From NCBI RefSeq assembly GCF_008843145.1, contig NZ_CP030265.1, positions 2,900,001 to 2,964,000 of the forward strand: a stretch of DNA of 64,000 nt, written 5' to 3'. Position 1 is the first letter of the stretch; every line of letters begins with the position of its first letter. A program made the translations under genes and the position numbers. Shown here piece by piece: positions 1 to 9,853 of the stretch. The DNA comes from Skermanella pratensis (GTDB lineage Bacteria; Pseudomonadota; Alphaproteobacteria; Azospirillales; Azospirillaceae). The notes under the pieces are model-generated. The model worked only from the letters and a program-made list of their open reading frames with translations, did not search any database and was not told where the DNA came from.

Positions 1-1272
<1,272 letters not shown>

Positions 1273-1317
1273 GCACCGGTCGTTCGGCCGATCCGGCTGG
1301 AAGTCGAGTAGGGAAGG

Positions 1318-1345
1318 GGCCGCAGCTTCGCGCTGCGGCCTTTTT
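1318..1345 (+). terminator. Rho-independent terminator after groEL
   Basis: A 9-bp perfect stem (GGCCGCAGC at 1318-1326, GCTGCGGCC at 1332-1340) with a 5-nt loop is followed by five T residues, 46 bp after the groEL stop. Confidence 0.9.
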
Positions 1346-1590
1346 CCGTTTGCGGGTTCGGGAACCGCCGTGTGCGGACAAGCCGTCTCATCCGAAGGTC
1401 GTATGGCGAAATGTCGCTCGGATTGCCTCGATAGGCGGCTGCAACGGCGCCTGGAAGCCCGTGCGACGGGTCTCATCCGGCGGCGGGGCAGGGGGGATTC
1501 CAGGACCGGCAATCAGGTTTTGCAATATCGCGATGCCTTCCAATATATCCTTCAGAAGCACTCCGCAGAGCTGACCTGGATTTTCCCTGT

Positions 1591-2391
1591 ATGCTGCCAG
1601 ATACCGACCGCGTTTCGACCATCATCCGCGAGGTGGCCGAAGCCGAGATCCTGCCGCGTTTCCGCCGTTTGGCGAGTTCCGACATCCGTGAGAAAGGTCC
1701 GGGCGACCTCGTTACCATCGCCGACGAGTCCAGCGAACGGGAACTGGCCCGCCGCCTGCGCGACCTGCTTCCCGGCTCGGCGGTGATCGGCGAGGAAGCC
1801 GCGGCCGCGGATCAGTCGGTGCTCCAGAGGATCTTCAACGACGAGCCGGTCTGGATCATCGATCCGGTGGACGGCACGTCCAACTTCGCCTCCGGCAAGC
1901 CGCAGTTCGGCGTGATCGTCGCCTTGGCCGGCGGGGGCGAGACCCTCGCGGGCTGGATCCACGACCCGTTGGGCCGGCGCACGGCCGTCGCCGTGAAAGG
2001 CGAGGGGGCCTGGCTGGATTCCACCCGGCTCCGCGCCGCCGGGCCGGCCTCGCCCGCCGACATGACCGGCGTGCTGTCGTCCCGCTACTTCGACCTGTCG
2101 ATCCGGGAGCGGCTGGAAGATCGCCGGCATCGGTTCGCCCATACCTTCTCGCTCCGCTGCGCGGCGCACGAGTATCTGAGCCTGAACAGCGGCGAGGTCC
2201 ATTTCTCCCTCTACCGCCGGATCATGCCGTGGGACCATGCCGCCGGGACGCTGATGCACGCCGAGGCGGGCGGTTACCATGCCAGGCTCGACGGCAGCCC
2301 CTATGCCCCGACCGAGCAGACCGGGGGCCTCCTGCTGGCCCCCGATCGCCGGAGCTGGACGGAACTGTGCGACCTCCTGTTCCAGGACTGA
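1591..2391 (+). CDS. Inositol monophosphatase family phosphatase
   Basis: A 266-residue Mg2+-dependent sugar/nucleotide phosphatase of the inositol monophosphatase/FIG superfamily. The first metal site is in GEEAAAAD (about residues 69-76). The family signature WIIDPVDGTSNF lies at about 88-99, and the second signature MPWDHAAGTLMHAEAGG at about 211-227. The substrate cannot be read from sequence; inositol-1-phosphate, histidinol phosphate and 3',5'-bisphosphoadenosine are all cleaved by family members. The start codon has only a weak ribosome site. It follows groEL after 245 bp that contain the groEL terminator and nothing else I recognise, so it is probably transcribed alone. The next gene is convergent. 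Confidence 0.9.
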   Translation: MLPDTDRVSTIIREVAEAEILPRFRRLASSDIREKGPGDLVTIADESSERELARRLRDLLPGSAVIGEEAAAADQSVLQRIFNDEPVWIIDPVDGTSNFASGKPQFGVIVALAGGGETLAGWIHDPLGRRTAVAVKGEGAWLDSTRLRAAGPASPADMTGVLSSRYFDLSIRERLEDRRHRFAHTFSLRCAAHEYLSLNSGEVHFSLYRRIMPWDHAAGTLMHAEAGGYHARLDGSPYAPTEQTGGLLLAPDRRSWTELCDLLFQD

Positions 2392-2403
2392 CCGCCGGAA
2401 CGG

Positions 2404-3183
2404 TCACTTCGACCGGTGGATCGACAGCGGTCCGAAGGCCTGGGTGGTCGGCATGATCTCCAGCCGGTTGACGTTGAAGTGGGGCGGCAGCGTCGCGGCC
2501 CAGAAGACCGCTTCGGCCACATCGTCGGCGGTCAGCGGCGTGGTGTCCGCATAGACCTTGCCCGCCTTCTCGGCATCGCCCTTGAAGCGCACCAGCGAGA
2601 AATCGGTCTCTACCATGCCCGGCTCCACGTTGGTGACCCGCACCCCCGTGCCCTGGAGGTCGGCCCGCAGGGCAAGGGAGAACTGCTTCACGAAGGCTTT
2701 CGAGGCGCAGTAGACATGGCCGCCGGGGTAGGGATAGTTGCCCGCGGTCGAACCGATGTTCACCACATGTCCGCGTCCGCGCTCGATCATGCCCGGCAGC
2801 AGCGCGCGGGTGCAGAAAACCAGCCCCTTGTCGTTGGTGTCGATCATGGTTTCCCAGTCGTCCGGGTCGGATTTCTGGGCGGAGTCGGCGCCCAGCGCCA
2901 GACCGGCATTGTTGATCAGCGTCTCGACCTCGGCGAAACCAGAAGGCAGGGAGCCGAAGGCCTGCTCGATGGCCCTGCGGTCGCGGACATCCACCTCGAC
3001 GGTGTGGACCTCCGTCTCCAGTTCGTCGCGGAGCGCCTTCAGCCGGTCCGCACGGCGCCCGGCCAGCACGAGCCTCGACCCGATCGCGGCGAACCGGCGC
3101 GCGAAGGCGCCGCCGAAGCCCCCGGTGGCGCCGGTGATCAGCACCAGTCCCGGCTTGTGCGGGGCGTTGTTGGCATAGGTCAT
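2404..3183 (-). CDS. ydfG: YdfG-like short-chain dehydrogenase (3-hydroxy acid dehydrogenase type)
   Basis: A 259-residue classical SDR. It has the cofactor motif TGATGGFG (about residues 18-25), NNAG (about 90-93), and the catalytic Ser and YxxxK in the stretch NIGSTAGNYPYPGGHVYCASK. An Arg pair after strand 2 (AGRRADR) indicates NADP. The wording around DWETMIDTNDKGLV and the tail ending in SIHR closely matches E. coli YdfG, an NADP-dependent 3-hydroxy acid/malonic semialdehyde reductase. That assignment is by family resemblance. It starts 4 bp after the mazG stop, with a GGAG-type ribosome site inside the end of mazG, so the two are cotranscribed. Confidence 0.85.
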   Translation of the reverse strand: MTYANNAPHKPGLVLITGATGGFGGAFARRFAAIGSRLVLAGRRADRLKALRDELETEVHTVEVDVRDRRAIEQAFGSLPSGFAEVETLINNAGLALGADSAQKSDPDDWETMIDTNDKGLVFCTRALLPGMIERGRGHVVNIGSTAGNYPYPGGHVYCASKAFVKQFSLALRADLQGTGVRVTNVEPGMVETDFSLVRFKGDAEKAGKVYADTTPLTADDVAEAVFWAATLPPHFNVNRLEIMPTTQAFGPLSIHRSK

Positions 3184-3187
3184 CGTC

Positions 3188-4024
3188 TCACTCCTCGTTC
3201 TTGTTGTTCCTGCCGTCCGATCCCAGCGCCGTCTCCTCGCGCTTGGCCCGTTGCCAAAGCGTCTCCATCTCGACCAGATCCGACTGCTCGGGTCCGCGGC
3301 CGGCCTCGGCTAGCCAGGACTCGATGCGGCGGAATCGGCGCTCGAACTTGGCATTCGTCCCACGCAAGGCCGTCTCCGGGTCGATGTCCAGACGCCGCGC
3401 CAGATTGGTGACGGCGAACAGCAGGTCGCCCAGCTCGTCCCGCAGCCGGGCGGGGTCGGCGGCTTGCAGTTCCGCCCGAAGCTCGCCGATCTCCTCCTCG
3501 ATCTTGTCCAGGATGTCGGCGGTCTCCGCCCAATCGAAACCGACGCGGGCCGCCCGCTTCTGGAGCTTGATCGACCGGGTCAGCGCCGGCAGGCCGCCGA
3601 TCACGCCGTCCAGCACGCTGGGAACCCTGCCTTCGGCAGCGGCCTTGGCCTCGCGCTCGGCCGCCTTCTGGTCCTCCCAGCGGAGGACCATGGCATCGGC
3701 GCTCTCCACCGTCACGTCGCCGAAGACATGCGGGTGCCGCCGGATCATCTTGTCGGAAATGGCTCCCGCGATCGCCTCGAAGTCGAACTCGCCGGCCTCC
3801 CGGGCCATTTGGGCGTAGAAGACCACCTGGAACAGCAGGTCGCCCAGCTCGTCCTTGAGCGCCGGCATGTCGTCCTGCTCGATCGCGTCGGCGACTTCGT
3901 AGGCTTCCTCGATCGTGTGGGGCGCGATGGTTCGGAAGGTCTGCTCCAGGTCCCACGGGCAGCCGCCGTCGCGGTCGCGCAGCCGGGCCATGATGTCGAG
4001 CAGGCGGTCGATGTTTCGGGACAT
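3188..4024 (-). CDS. mazG: Nucleoside triphosphate pyrophosphohydrolase MazG
   Basis: A 278-residue all-alpha NTP pyrophosphatase that hydrolyses (d)NTPs to monophosphates, a house-cleaning role in the cytoplasm. The N-terminal domain opens with the signature GGCPWDLEQTF and continues EEAYEVADAIE with ELGDLLFQVVF, which supply the Mg2+-binding acidic residues. The domain is duplicated in the C-terminal half (EEEIGELRAEL, ELGDLLFAVTN). The length matches full two-domain MazG rather than phage one-domain versions. It heads a two-gene unit with the YdfG-like dehydrogenase. About 180 bp upstream (4025-4205) hold no recognisable gene. Confidence 0.95.
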   Translation of the reverse strand: MSRNIDRLLDIMARLRDRDGGCPWDLEQTFRTIAPHTIEEAYEVADAIEQDDMPALKDELGDLLFQVVFYAQMAREAGEFDFEAIAGAISDKMIRRHPHVFGDVTVESADAMVLRWEDQKAAEREAKAAAEGRVPSVLDGVIGGLPALTRSIKLQKRAARVGFDWAETADILDKIEEEIGELRAELQAADPARLRDELGDLLFAVTNLARRLDIDPETALRGTNAKFERRFRRIESWLAEAGRGPEQSDLVEMETLWQRAKREETALGSDGRNNKNEE

Positions 4025-4205
4025 GCGGGTTCGATCTGTCGCGGAGGATGAAATCAGACCTTAGCCGAGGGCGCGGGAGGTGCAAACCCGTATGTCCGAT
4101 GCGCAGCAAGCGGATGCCCTGGTATACGAGCCTAACGGCCAGCGTCATGCCAAAGCGACGGCGAAGACCGACGTGAGACTGCGATCATGCGGGAATTGGC
4201 TCTCG

Positions 4206-5162
4206 TTATGTGCAGCGATTGACCTCCACGCTCAAATGCCTGATGCCGAGATCGTCAGGAACCAGAGCCCGGTAGAATTCCGGCGTCTTTGGATCGTGAG
4301 TGACGATGCTGACGATGGCGGCATGGATTCCGGGGCCGATCGACCAGACATGCAGGTCGGCGATCCGATCGCCGTTCCCTATCTCGAAGATGTTCCGCAA
4401 CCGCTCGCGCACCGGTTCGGGAGCTTGGTGGTCCAGCAGGACTCCGGTCGTGCTGCGCAGCAGGCCGCGTGACCAGTTGGCGACCAGAACAGCGCCGACG
4501 ATGCCCATCACCGGGTCCAGCCAACCGGCTCCGAGATACTTGGCCCCGAGAAGCGCCAGGATCGCCAGCACCGAGGTCAGCGCGTCGGCCAGGATATGCA
4601 GGTAGGCCGACCGCAGGTTATGGTCCTCTCGATCATGCCCATGGTCATGATGATGTTCATCATGATGGTGACGGGCGTGCTCATGGCCATGATCGTGGCC
4701 GTGCCGATGCCCACCGAGGATCACGACGCTCGCCGCGTTGACGGCCAGCCCCAGGACCGCGACCATTATCGCCTCGTCGAACGCGATATCCCCGGGGGCG
4801 AGCAGGCGGCCGGCGCTTTCCCAGGCCATTCCCAGCGCCACGACGGCCAGCAGCAGCGCACCGGTGAAGCCGGCCAGGGCATTGACCTTGCCGGTCCCGA
4901 AGCTGAAGCGGGCATCATGGGCATGCCGGCGCGCATAGACATAGGCGAAGGCCGAAATCCCGAGCGCCAGCACATGGGACGCCATGTGGACGCCGTCCGC
5001 AAGAAGCGCCATCGATCCGGTCCACACGCCGGCGCCGATCTCGATCACCATGGTCATGGCGGTTATGGCGACCACCAGCATCGTGCGCCGTTCGCCGGCC
5101 GCCGCGCGATCCTGGCCGAAGCTGTGGTCATGCTGCCAACGATGAAGGGAATCACTGTGCAT
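4206..5162 (-). CDS. dmeF: DmeF-type Co/Ni efflux protein (cation diffusion facilitator)
   Basis: A 318-residue CDF-family inner-membrane antiporter. DmeF members export Co2+/Ni2+. The order is a His-containing N-terminus (HRWQHDHSFG), six predicted transmembrane segments, HAHDARFSFGTGK after TM2, and a long loop packed with His, Asp and Glu between TM4 and TM5 (about residues 150-180). ILADALTSVLAI supplies the TM5 metal site, followed by the C-terminal domain. The start was placed at 5162 because AGGAGG lies 8 bases upstream; an in-frame ORF extends 32 codons further without support. No DmeR-type repressor gene is adjacent. The next gene is divergent. Confidence 0.9.
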   Translation of the reverse strand: MHSDSLHRWQHDHSFGQDRAAAGERRTMLVVAITAMTMVIEIGAGVWTGSMALLADGVHMASHVLALGISAFAYVYARRHAHDARFSFGTGKVNALAGFTGALLLAVVALGMAWESAGRLLAPGDIAFDEAIMVAVLGLAVNAASVVILGGHRHGHDHGHEHARHHHDEHHHDHGHDREDHNLRSAYLHILADALTSVLAILALLGAKYLGAGWLDPVMGIVGAVLVANWSRGLLRSTTGVLLDHQAPEPVRERLRNIFEIGNGDRIADLHVWSIGPGIHAAIVSIVTHDPKTPEFYRALVPDDLGIRHLSVEVNRCT

Positions 5163-5320
5163 TCCGAATCCTCCTGGAACCATGAACAGGCGGGCAGGGT
5201 CGTCGGCAACATATGGAAATCCAGGCATGCCGGAACTCGGATACCGCCCTTTCCGCACCCCGACAACGATGTGATAATTTATATTATGGAAATAGCAAAC
5301 TGGATATAGCGGTATGTGGG

Positions 5321-5349
5321 TTGACCATCAGGACCAAATAGCCTAGCTT
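5321..5349 (+). promoter_or_regulatory. Predicted sigma-70 promoter of the GntR-dioxygenase operon
   Basis: TTGACC at 5321-5326 and TAGCTT at 5344-5349 are separated by 17 bp. The start of transcription would fall near 5356, on the left edge of the palindrome at 5357-5377. The -35 matches the consensus in five of six bases; the -10 is weaker. Confidence 0.5.
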
Positions 5350-5356
5350 CATGGTA

Positions 5357-5377
5357 TTCGGAATTCTGAATTCCGAA
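5357..5377. promoter_or_regulatory. Perfect palindrome, probable GntR operator
   Basis: Two perfectly complementary 10-bp arms (TTCGGAATTC and its complement) are separated by a single T. The site lies at the predicted transcription start of the GntR gene, where a bound repressor would block initiation. It also overlaps the 5' end of the longest ORF, which argues for the downstream start at 5402. Confidence 0.65.
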
Positions 5378-5401
5378 ACCGCATTTCCGAGCGACGGACC
5401 C

Positions 5402-6085
5402 ATGAAGCCGATATCCTCCCAGCCGGTTCTGATCGACCAAGTTTACGAATCTCTCGTCAAGGCGATCGCCGACGGCAGTTTGCCGGCTGGCAGCCGCATC
5501 CGCCAGGAGGAACTTGCCGAAAGGCTCGGCGTATCCCGTCAGCCGGTCAGCCACGCTCTCCAGCTCCTCAAGCGCCAGGGCTTGCTCGTGGAAAGCGGCA
5601 AGCGCGGCCTGACCGTGGCCCCGCTGGATTCCGCCCGCATCCTCGACCTCTATCAGGTCAGGACGTCGCTCGACGCCCTCGCCGCCCGGCTGGCTGCCCT
5701 GCGAATCGCGGCCGGCATCGCCGGCCTTTCGGCACGCCGGGAGCTTGAAGACGCCCTTCAGCGCGGCGCGTCCCTGGATCCCGACAGGCCGGCCGCCGTC
5801 TTCATCCAGGCCGACGCCGAATTCCATACGGCGATCTACCGCCTGTCCGGAAACTCGGCGATCGAGGAAACCGTGGCGCCGCAGTGGCCCCATCTCAAGC
5901 GGTCCATGGGTGTCGTCCTGAACGATCCCGGACACCGGCCCAAGGTCTGGAACGAACATGCCGTCATCGCGGGCTTCATCCTGGCCGGTGACGCCATCAA
6001 CGCCGAAGCCGCGGCACTCAAGCACGCCAGCCGCGCCGGCACCGAGACATCCCAAAGGCTGGCGGCGATCAATCAGGCCGCTTGA
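5402..6085 (+). CDS. GntR-family (FCD) transcriptional regulator
   Basis: A 227-residue regulator. An N-terminal winged helix-turn-helix (LPAGSRIRQEELAERLGVSRQPVSHALQLLKRQGL, shown by its ends at about residues 28-62) is followed by an all-helical FCD ligand-binding domain with metal-ligand candidates in ADAEFHTAIYRLSG and the late helix containing NEHAVIAG. FCD proteins usually repress a neighbouring catabolic operon and release DNA on binding a substrate-derived acid. An upstream in-frame ATG at 5351 is rejected because it lies on the promoter/operator. The dioxygenase starts 23 bp downstream, so this gene probably heads and autoregulates the operon. Confidence 0.88.
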   Translation: MKPISSQPVLIDQVYESLVKAIADGSLPAGSRIRQEELAERLGVSRQPVSHALQLLKRQGLLVESGKRGLTVAPLDSARILDLYQVRTSLDALAARLAALRIAAGIAGLSARRELEDALQRGASLDPDRPAAVFIQADAEFHTAIYRLSGNSAIEETVAPQWPHLKRSMGVVLNDPGHRPKVWNEHAVIAGFILAGDAINAEAAALKHASRAGTETSQRLAAINQAA

Positions 6086-6108
6086 CCACAGCAACGGAGG
6101 AAACGACC

Positions 6109-6909
6109 ATGAAACTCACCCCGGAACAGCTCGCCACCTTCGAGGAACAGGGCTACATCTTCCTGCCGGAAGCTTTCACGCCCGAGGAGGTCGAAGTCCT
6201 CCGCCGCGAGGCCGAGCAGATCTACCGTTCCGACCGGCCGGAGATCTGGCGCGAAAAGAGCGGCGCACCGCGCACCGCCTTCGCGGCGCACACCTACAAC
6301 GAGGCCTTCCGCATCCTCGGCGCACATCCCCGCCTGATCGAGCCGGTGGAGCAGTTCTTCGGCGAAAAGCTCTACATGCACCAGTACAAGATCAACGCCA
6401 AGGCGGCGTTCGACGGCGAGGTCTGGCAGTGGCACCAGGATTATGGAACCTGGGCGCGTGACGACGGCATGCCGGAACCCCGCGCCATGAACATTTCGGT
6501 GTTCATCGACGAGGTCATGCCGATCAACGGCCCGCTGATGCTGATCCCGCGCAGCCACACGCACGGCACGCTCCCGGCCGGCCATGACAAGCAGACCACG
6601 TCGTATCCGCTCTGGACCCTGGACCATGATTCCGTCGCCAAGCTGGTCGACGAAGGCGGCATCGTGGCGCCGACCGGCAAGCCCGGCTCGGTCCTGATGT
6701 TCCACGGCAACCTTGTCCATGGTTCGGCCGGCAACATCACCCCCTACCCTCGCAAGATCGTCTATCTGACCCTGTGCGCGGTTTCCAACCACATCCGCAA
6801 GCCGACCCGGCCGGAATGGATCGCCCACCAGGACTTCACGCCGATCGAGACGGTCGCCGACGACGCCCTGACCGCCTATGCCCGGTCCGGCCGGCTGGCC
6901 GCGGAGTAA
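6109..6909 (+). CDS. Phytanoyl-CoA dioxygenase family Fe(II)/2-oxoglutarate oxygenase (EctD-like)
   Basis: A 266-residue non-heme iron oxygenase. The iron facial triad is visible as His109 and Asp111 in WQWHQDYGTW and a distal His204 in NLVHGS. The region from WHQDYGTW through DDGMPEPRAMNISV to NGPLMLIPRSH resembles the signature of ectoine hydroxylase EctD. No ectoine genes are nearby, so the substrate is open; the family also hydroxylates amino acids, alkylphosphonates and acyl-CoAs. GGAGG lies upstream of the chosen ATG; an earlier in-frame start at 6082 overlaps the GntR stop. It is sandwiched between regulator and oxidoreductase, 7 bp from the latter. Confidence 0.85.
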   Translation: MKLTPEQLATFEEQGYIFLPEAFTPEEVEVLRREAEQIYRSDRPEIWREKSGAPRTAFAAHTYNEAFRILGAHPRLIEPVEQFFGEKLYMHQYKINAKAAFDGEVWQWHQDYGTWARDDGMPEPRAMNISVFIDEVMPINGPLMLIPRSHTHGTLPAGHDKQTTSYPLWTLDHDSVAKLVDEGGIVAPTGKPGSVLMFHGNLVHGSAGNITPYPRKIVYLTLCAVSNHIRKPTRPEWIAHQDFTPIETVADDALTAYARSGRLAAE

Positions 6910-6916
6910 CGGTCTG

Positions 6917-8245
6917 ATGAATCTCCATCATCTGCTCCAGACCCGGGTCGCGGCAGGCCGGCCGGTCCGGGTCGGCCTGATCGGCGCCGGCAAGTTCGGC
7001 TCCATGTTCCTGTCACAGGTCCCGACGACGCCGGGCCTGGAGGTCGCCGTCATCGCCGACCTCGACCCGGAACGGGCCCGGTCGGCGTGCCGGCAGGTCG
7101 GCTGGGACGAAGCCCGGATCGAGCGCACGGAGTTCGTCACCTCCGGCGCCGAGGCGTGCGGGCACGATGCGGTCGAAGTCGTGATCGAGGCGACCGGCGC
7201 GCCGGCCGCCGGCATCGCCCATGCCCGCGCCGCCATTGCGGCCGGCAAGCACATCGTCATGGTGAACGTCGAAGCGGACGTGCTGGCCGGCGCCCTGCTG
7301 GCCGAGGAGGCCCGGGCCAAGGGCGTGGTGTATTCCATGGCCTACGGCGACCAGCCCGCCCTCACCGCCGAGATGGTGGACTGGGGCCGATCCTGCGGGT
7401 TCCAGGTGGTCGCCGCCGGCAAGGGAACCAAGTACCTGCCGCTGTTCCACACGGTGACCCCGGACGATGTCTGGAGCCACTACGGCCTGACGCCGGAGGA
7501 AGCGCGCACGGCCGGCATGAACGCCCAGATGTTCAATTCCTTCCTGGACGGGACCAAGTCGGCGCTCGAAATGGCGGCGATCGCGAACGCCTGCGATCTG
7601 GCCGTGCCGTCCGACGGCCTGCTCTTTCCGCCGTGCGGCGTGGACGACCTGCCCCACGTCCTGCGCCCCGCATCCGCCGGCGGCGTGCTGGAGCGCGAGG
7701 GCATGGTCGAGACCGTCTCCTCCCTGGAACGTGACGGAAGGCCGGTTTTCCGGGACCTGCGCTGGGGCGTCTACGTCGTCCTGAAGGCACCCAACGACTA
7801 CGCCCGGGCCTGCTTCAAGCAGTACGGCCTGAAGACGGACGACAGCGGCAGCTACGCCGCCATGTACAAGCCGTACCACCTGATTGGGCTGGAACTGGGG
7901 ATCTCGGTCCTGTCGGCGGCGCTCCGGGGCGAACCGACCGGCCAGACCCGCGGTTTCCGCGGCGATGTGGCCGCCATCGCCAAGCGCCCGCTAAAGGCCG
8001 GTGAGACGCTGGATGGCGAGGGCGGCTATACCGTCTGGGGCAAGCTGGTGCCGGCCGAGCGAAGCCTTGCCGAAGGGGCGCTGCCGATCGGGCTCGCGCA
8101 CAAGGTCAAGCTGCTGAGGGACGTTCCGGCGGGCCGGATCGTCACGTGGGCGGACATCAGCATTCCCGACACCGAGGCGGTGCGGGTGCGCCGCGACATG
8201 GAGCGGCGGTTCGCGCTCAAGGAGACCAGCGCCGCCGCCGAGTGA
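6917..8245 (+). CDS. NAD(P)-dependent oxidoreductase with C-terminal SAF domain
   Basis: A 442-residue protein of the homoserine-dehydrogenase-like/SAF group. The N-terminus is a Rossmann fold with GLIGAGKFGS (about residues 20-29) and ADLDPERAR. The middle region is a dehydrogenase-type catalytic domain. The last ~90 residues (AIAKRPLKAGETLDGEGGYTV to RIVTWADISIPD, positions about 345-425) look like an SAF domain, also found in FlgA, sialic acid synthases and altronate dehydratases. The substrate is unknown. Start at 6917 follows GGAG in the end of the dioxygenase gene; a longer ORF overlapping that gene is rejected. It most likely oxidises or reduces the dioxygenase product in the same pathway. 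Confidence 0.8.
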   Translation: MNLHHLLQTRVAAGRPVRVGLIGAGKFGSMFLSQVPTTPGLEVAVIADLDPERARSACRQVGWDEARIERTEFVTSGAEACGHDAVEVVIEATGAPAAGIAHARAAIAAGKHIVMVNVEADVLAGALLAEEARAKGVVYSMAYGDQPALTAEMVDWGRSCGFQVVAAGKGTKYLPLFHTVTPDDVWSHYGLTPEEARTAGMNAQMFNSFLDGTKSALEMAAIANACDLAVPSDGLLFPPCGVDDLPHVLRPASAGGVLEREGMVETVSSLERDGRPVFRDLRWGVYVVLKAPNDYARACFKQYGLKTDDSGSYAAMYKPYHLIGLELGISVLSAALRGEPTGQTRGFRGDVAAIAKRPLKAGETLDGEGGYTVWGKLVPAERSLAEGALPIGLAHKVKLLRDVPAGRIVTWADISIPDTEAVRVRRDMERRFALKETSAAAE

Positions 8246-8269
8246 TCGGAGTCCGATTGACGCAGGTGC

Positions 8270-9043
8270 TCAATCCGGGATGTCGATGACAAGGCCGTCA
8301 TAGGCCGGCTCGACTCCCGGAGGGAGCATCGCCAGCACCGTTTCATAATCCATGCTCTGGTTCATGTGGGTCAGGTAGGCCCGGCGCGGGCGAACCCGTT
8401 CGATCCATTCCAGCGTCAGCTCCAGATGGGCATGGACAGGATGGGCCGGCGCCACGCGGACGCAGTCGACCACCCAGGTGTCGATGCCCTCCAGCGCCTC
8501 GAAAGCGGCATCCTCCATCCTGACCACATCGGTGGAATAGCCGAACCGCCCGAACCGTAAGCCTAGCGTCCTCATCCAGCCATGGTCCTGCTCGAACGGC
8601 AGGATCTCGATTCCGCCGACGTTGAACGGACCCGTGATCTCGTGCGGGACAAGCGTCGGCTTGTAATAGATTCCTCCCGGCTTGATCGGCGTGAAGCAGT
8701 AACCGAACCGGTGCATCAGGTCGTCCAGGGTGCTCCGGTCCGCATGGACGTCGATCGCCGCGTCCATGGCATGGTTTATTCCGCGGAGGTCGTCCAGCCC
8801 GTGGGTATGGTCGGCATGGGCATGGGTGAAGACCACGCCGCTCAGCCAGGTCGTCCGGTTGGCGATCAGCTGCTCCCGCAGGTCGGGACTGGTGTCCACG
8901 AGCACGCGGGATCCCCGGTCCTCGACCAGGATCGACGGCCGGCTCCGCCGGTTCTTCGGGTTGGTCGGGTCGCAGGCGCCCCAGTCGCCCCCGATCAGCG
9001 GAACTCCTCCAGAGCCTCCCGAGCCGAGTATCGTGATCCTCAT
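8270..9043 (-). CDS. MBL-fold metallohydrolase (PhnP/RNase Z-like)
   Basis: A 257-residue metallo-beta-lactamase-fold hydrolase. The zinc motif HAHADH is at about residues 76-81, with a further metal ligand in the Asp of YSTDVVRMED and a C-terminal His in THMNQSMDYE. The N-terminus MRITILGSGGSGGVP is typical of the PhnP/cyclic-phosphodiesterase branch. No phn genes are present, so a role in C-P lyase is not supported. Such genes commonly sit next to tatD in alphaproteobacteria. Its start codon overlaps the tatD stop (ATGA), giving translational coupling at the 3' end of the metG-tatD unit. Confidence 0.88.
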   Translation of the reverse strand: MRITILGSGGSGGVPLIGGDWGACDPTNPKNRRSRPSILVEDRGSRVLVDTSPDLREQLIANRTTWLSGVVFTHAHADHTHGLDDLRGINHAMDAAIDVHADRSTLDDLMHRFGYCFTPIKPGGIYYKPTLVPHEITGPFNVGGIEILPFEQDHGWMRTLGLRFGRFGYSTDVVRMEDAAFEALEGIDTWVVDCVRVAPAHPVHAHLELTLEWIERVRPRRAYLTHMNQSMDYETVLAMLPPGVEPAYDGLVIDIPD

Positions 9044-9846
9044 GGTGCCGGCGTCGGCCCGGCGGCCGGTGCCGGCATGCGGTTGAACAGCCTGAGGAAA
9101 TTCTCGGTCGTCCGCGCCGCGAGTTCCTCCGGTCCGACGCCCTTGACCTCGGCGACGGCCGCCGCGGTATGGGCAACGAAGGCGGGCTCGTTCCGCTTGC
9201 CGCGTTTAGGCATCGGGGCCAGGAACGGTGCGTCGGTTTCCACCAGGATGCGGTCGAGCGGCACCGAACGGACGATGTCGCGCAGTTCCTCGGACCGCTT
9301 GAAGGTCACGATGCCCGACAGAGAGATGTAGAATCCGAACTCCAGGGCCTGCTCGGCCAGGGCGCGGCCCGAGCTGAAGCAGTGCAGGACGCCCCGAAGC
9401 CCCTGCCCCGCCCCCTCCTCCTTGAGGATCCGGGCGGTATCCTCGTCGGCGTCGCGGGTATGGACCACGATGGGAAGGTCCGTCTCACGGCAAGCCTGGG
9501 CATGGATGCGGAAACCCGCCTGCTGGATGTCGCGCGGACTGTTGTCGTAGAAATAGTCGAGACCGCTCTCGCCGATCCCGACCACCTTGGGGTGGCGCGA
9601 CAGCTCCACCAGCCTCTCCACCGAGGTGACGGCCTGTTCCTCGGCCGCCTGATGCGGGTGGACGCCGACGGTGCAATAGACCTCGTCGTAAGCTTCCGCG
9701 ATCTCCCGGATCTGGTCGAATCGGCTGATCCGGGTCGAGATAGTGACCATGCGGGCGACCCCTGCCCGCCTGGCCCGCGCGATCACCTCGTCCCGCTCCT
9801 CCGCGAAGTCGGGGAAATCCAGATGGCAATGGCTGTCGATCAGCAT
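9040..9846 (-). CDS. tatD: TatD-family metal-dependent deoxyribonuclease
   Basis: A 268-residue TIM-barrel hydrolase. Metal ligands are visible in the N-terminal DSHCHLDF (residues 4-11), VGVHPHQ (about 61-67), GESGLDYF (about 92-99), VHTRDAD (about 127-133), the His of LHCFSSG, and the late TDAPFLAP. Family members act as 3'-5' exonucleases in repair and degradation, despite the historical link to Tat transport. It is 7 bp downstream of metG and overlaps the MBL gene by 4 bp, as part of the minus-strand housekeeping operon. Confidence 0.95.
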   Translation of the reverse strand: MLIDSHCHLDFPDFAEERDEVIARARRAGVARMVTISTRISRFDQIREIAEAYDEVYCTVGVHPHQAAEEQAVTSVERLVELSRHPKVVGIGESGLDYFYDNSPRDIQQAGFRIHAQACRETDLPIVVHTRDADEDTARILKEEGAGQGLRGVLHCFSSGRALAEQALEFGFYISLSGIVTFKRSEELRDIVRSVPLDRILVETDAPFLAPMPKRGKRNEPAFVAHTAAAVAEVKGVGPEELAARTTENFLRLFNRMPAPAAGPTPAP

Positions 9847-9853
9847 CGTACTC

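Noticed and set aside
5351-5401. Upstream ATG for the GntR gene
   Set aside because: It overlaps the predicted promoter start and the palindromic operator and adds residues not typical of the family.
6109-6909. Calling the dioxygenase ectoine hydroxylase (ectD)
   Set aside because: The signature is similar, but no ectABC genes are present and the regulator/oxidoreductase context is different.
8270-9043. PhnP assignment and a C-P lyase pathway
   Set aside because: The fold and opening fit PhnP, but no phn gene is near and the gene is coupled to tatD, so only the general MBL call is kept.
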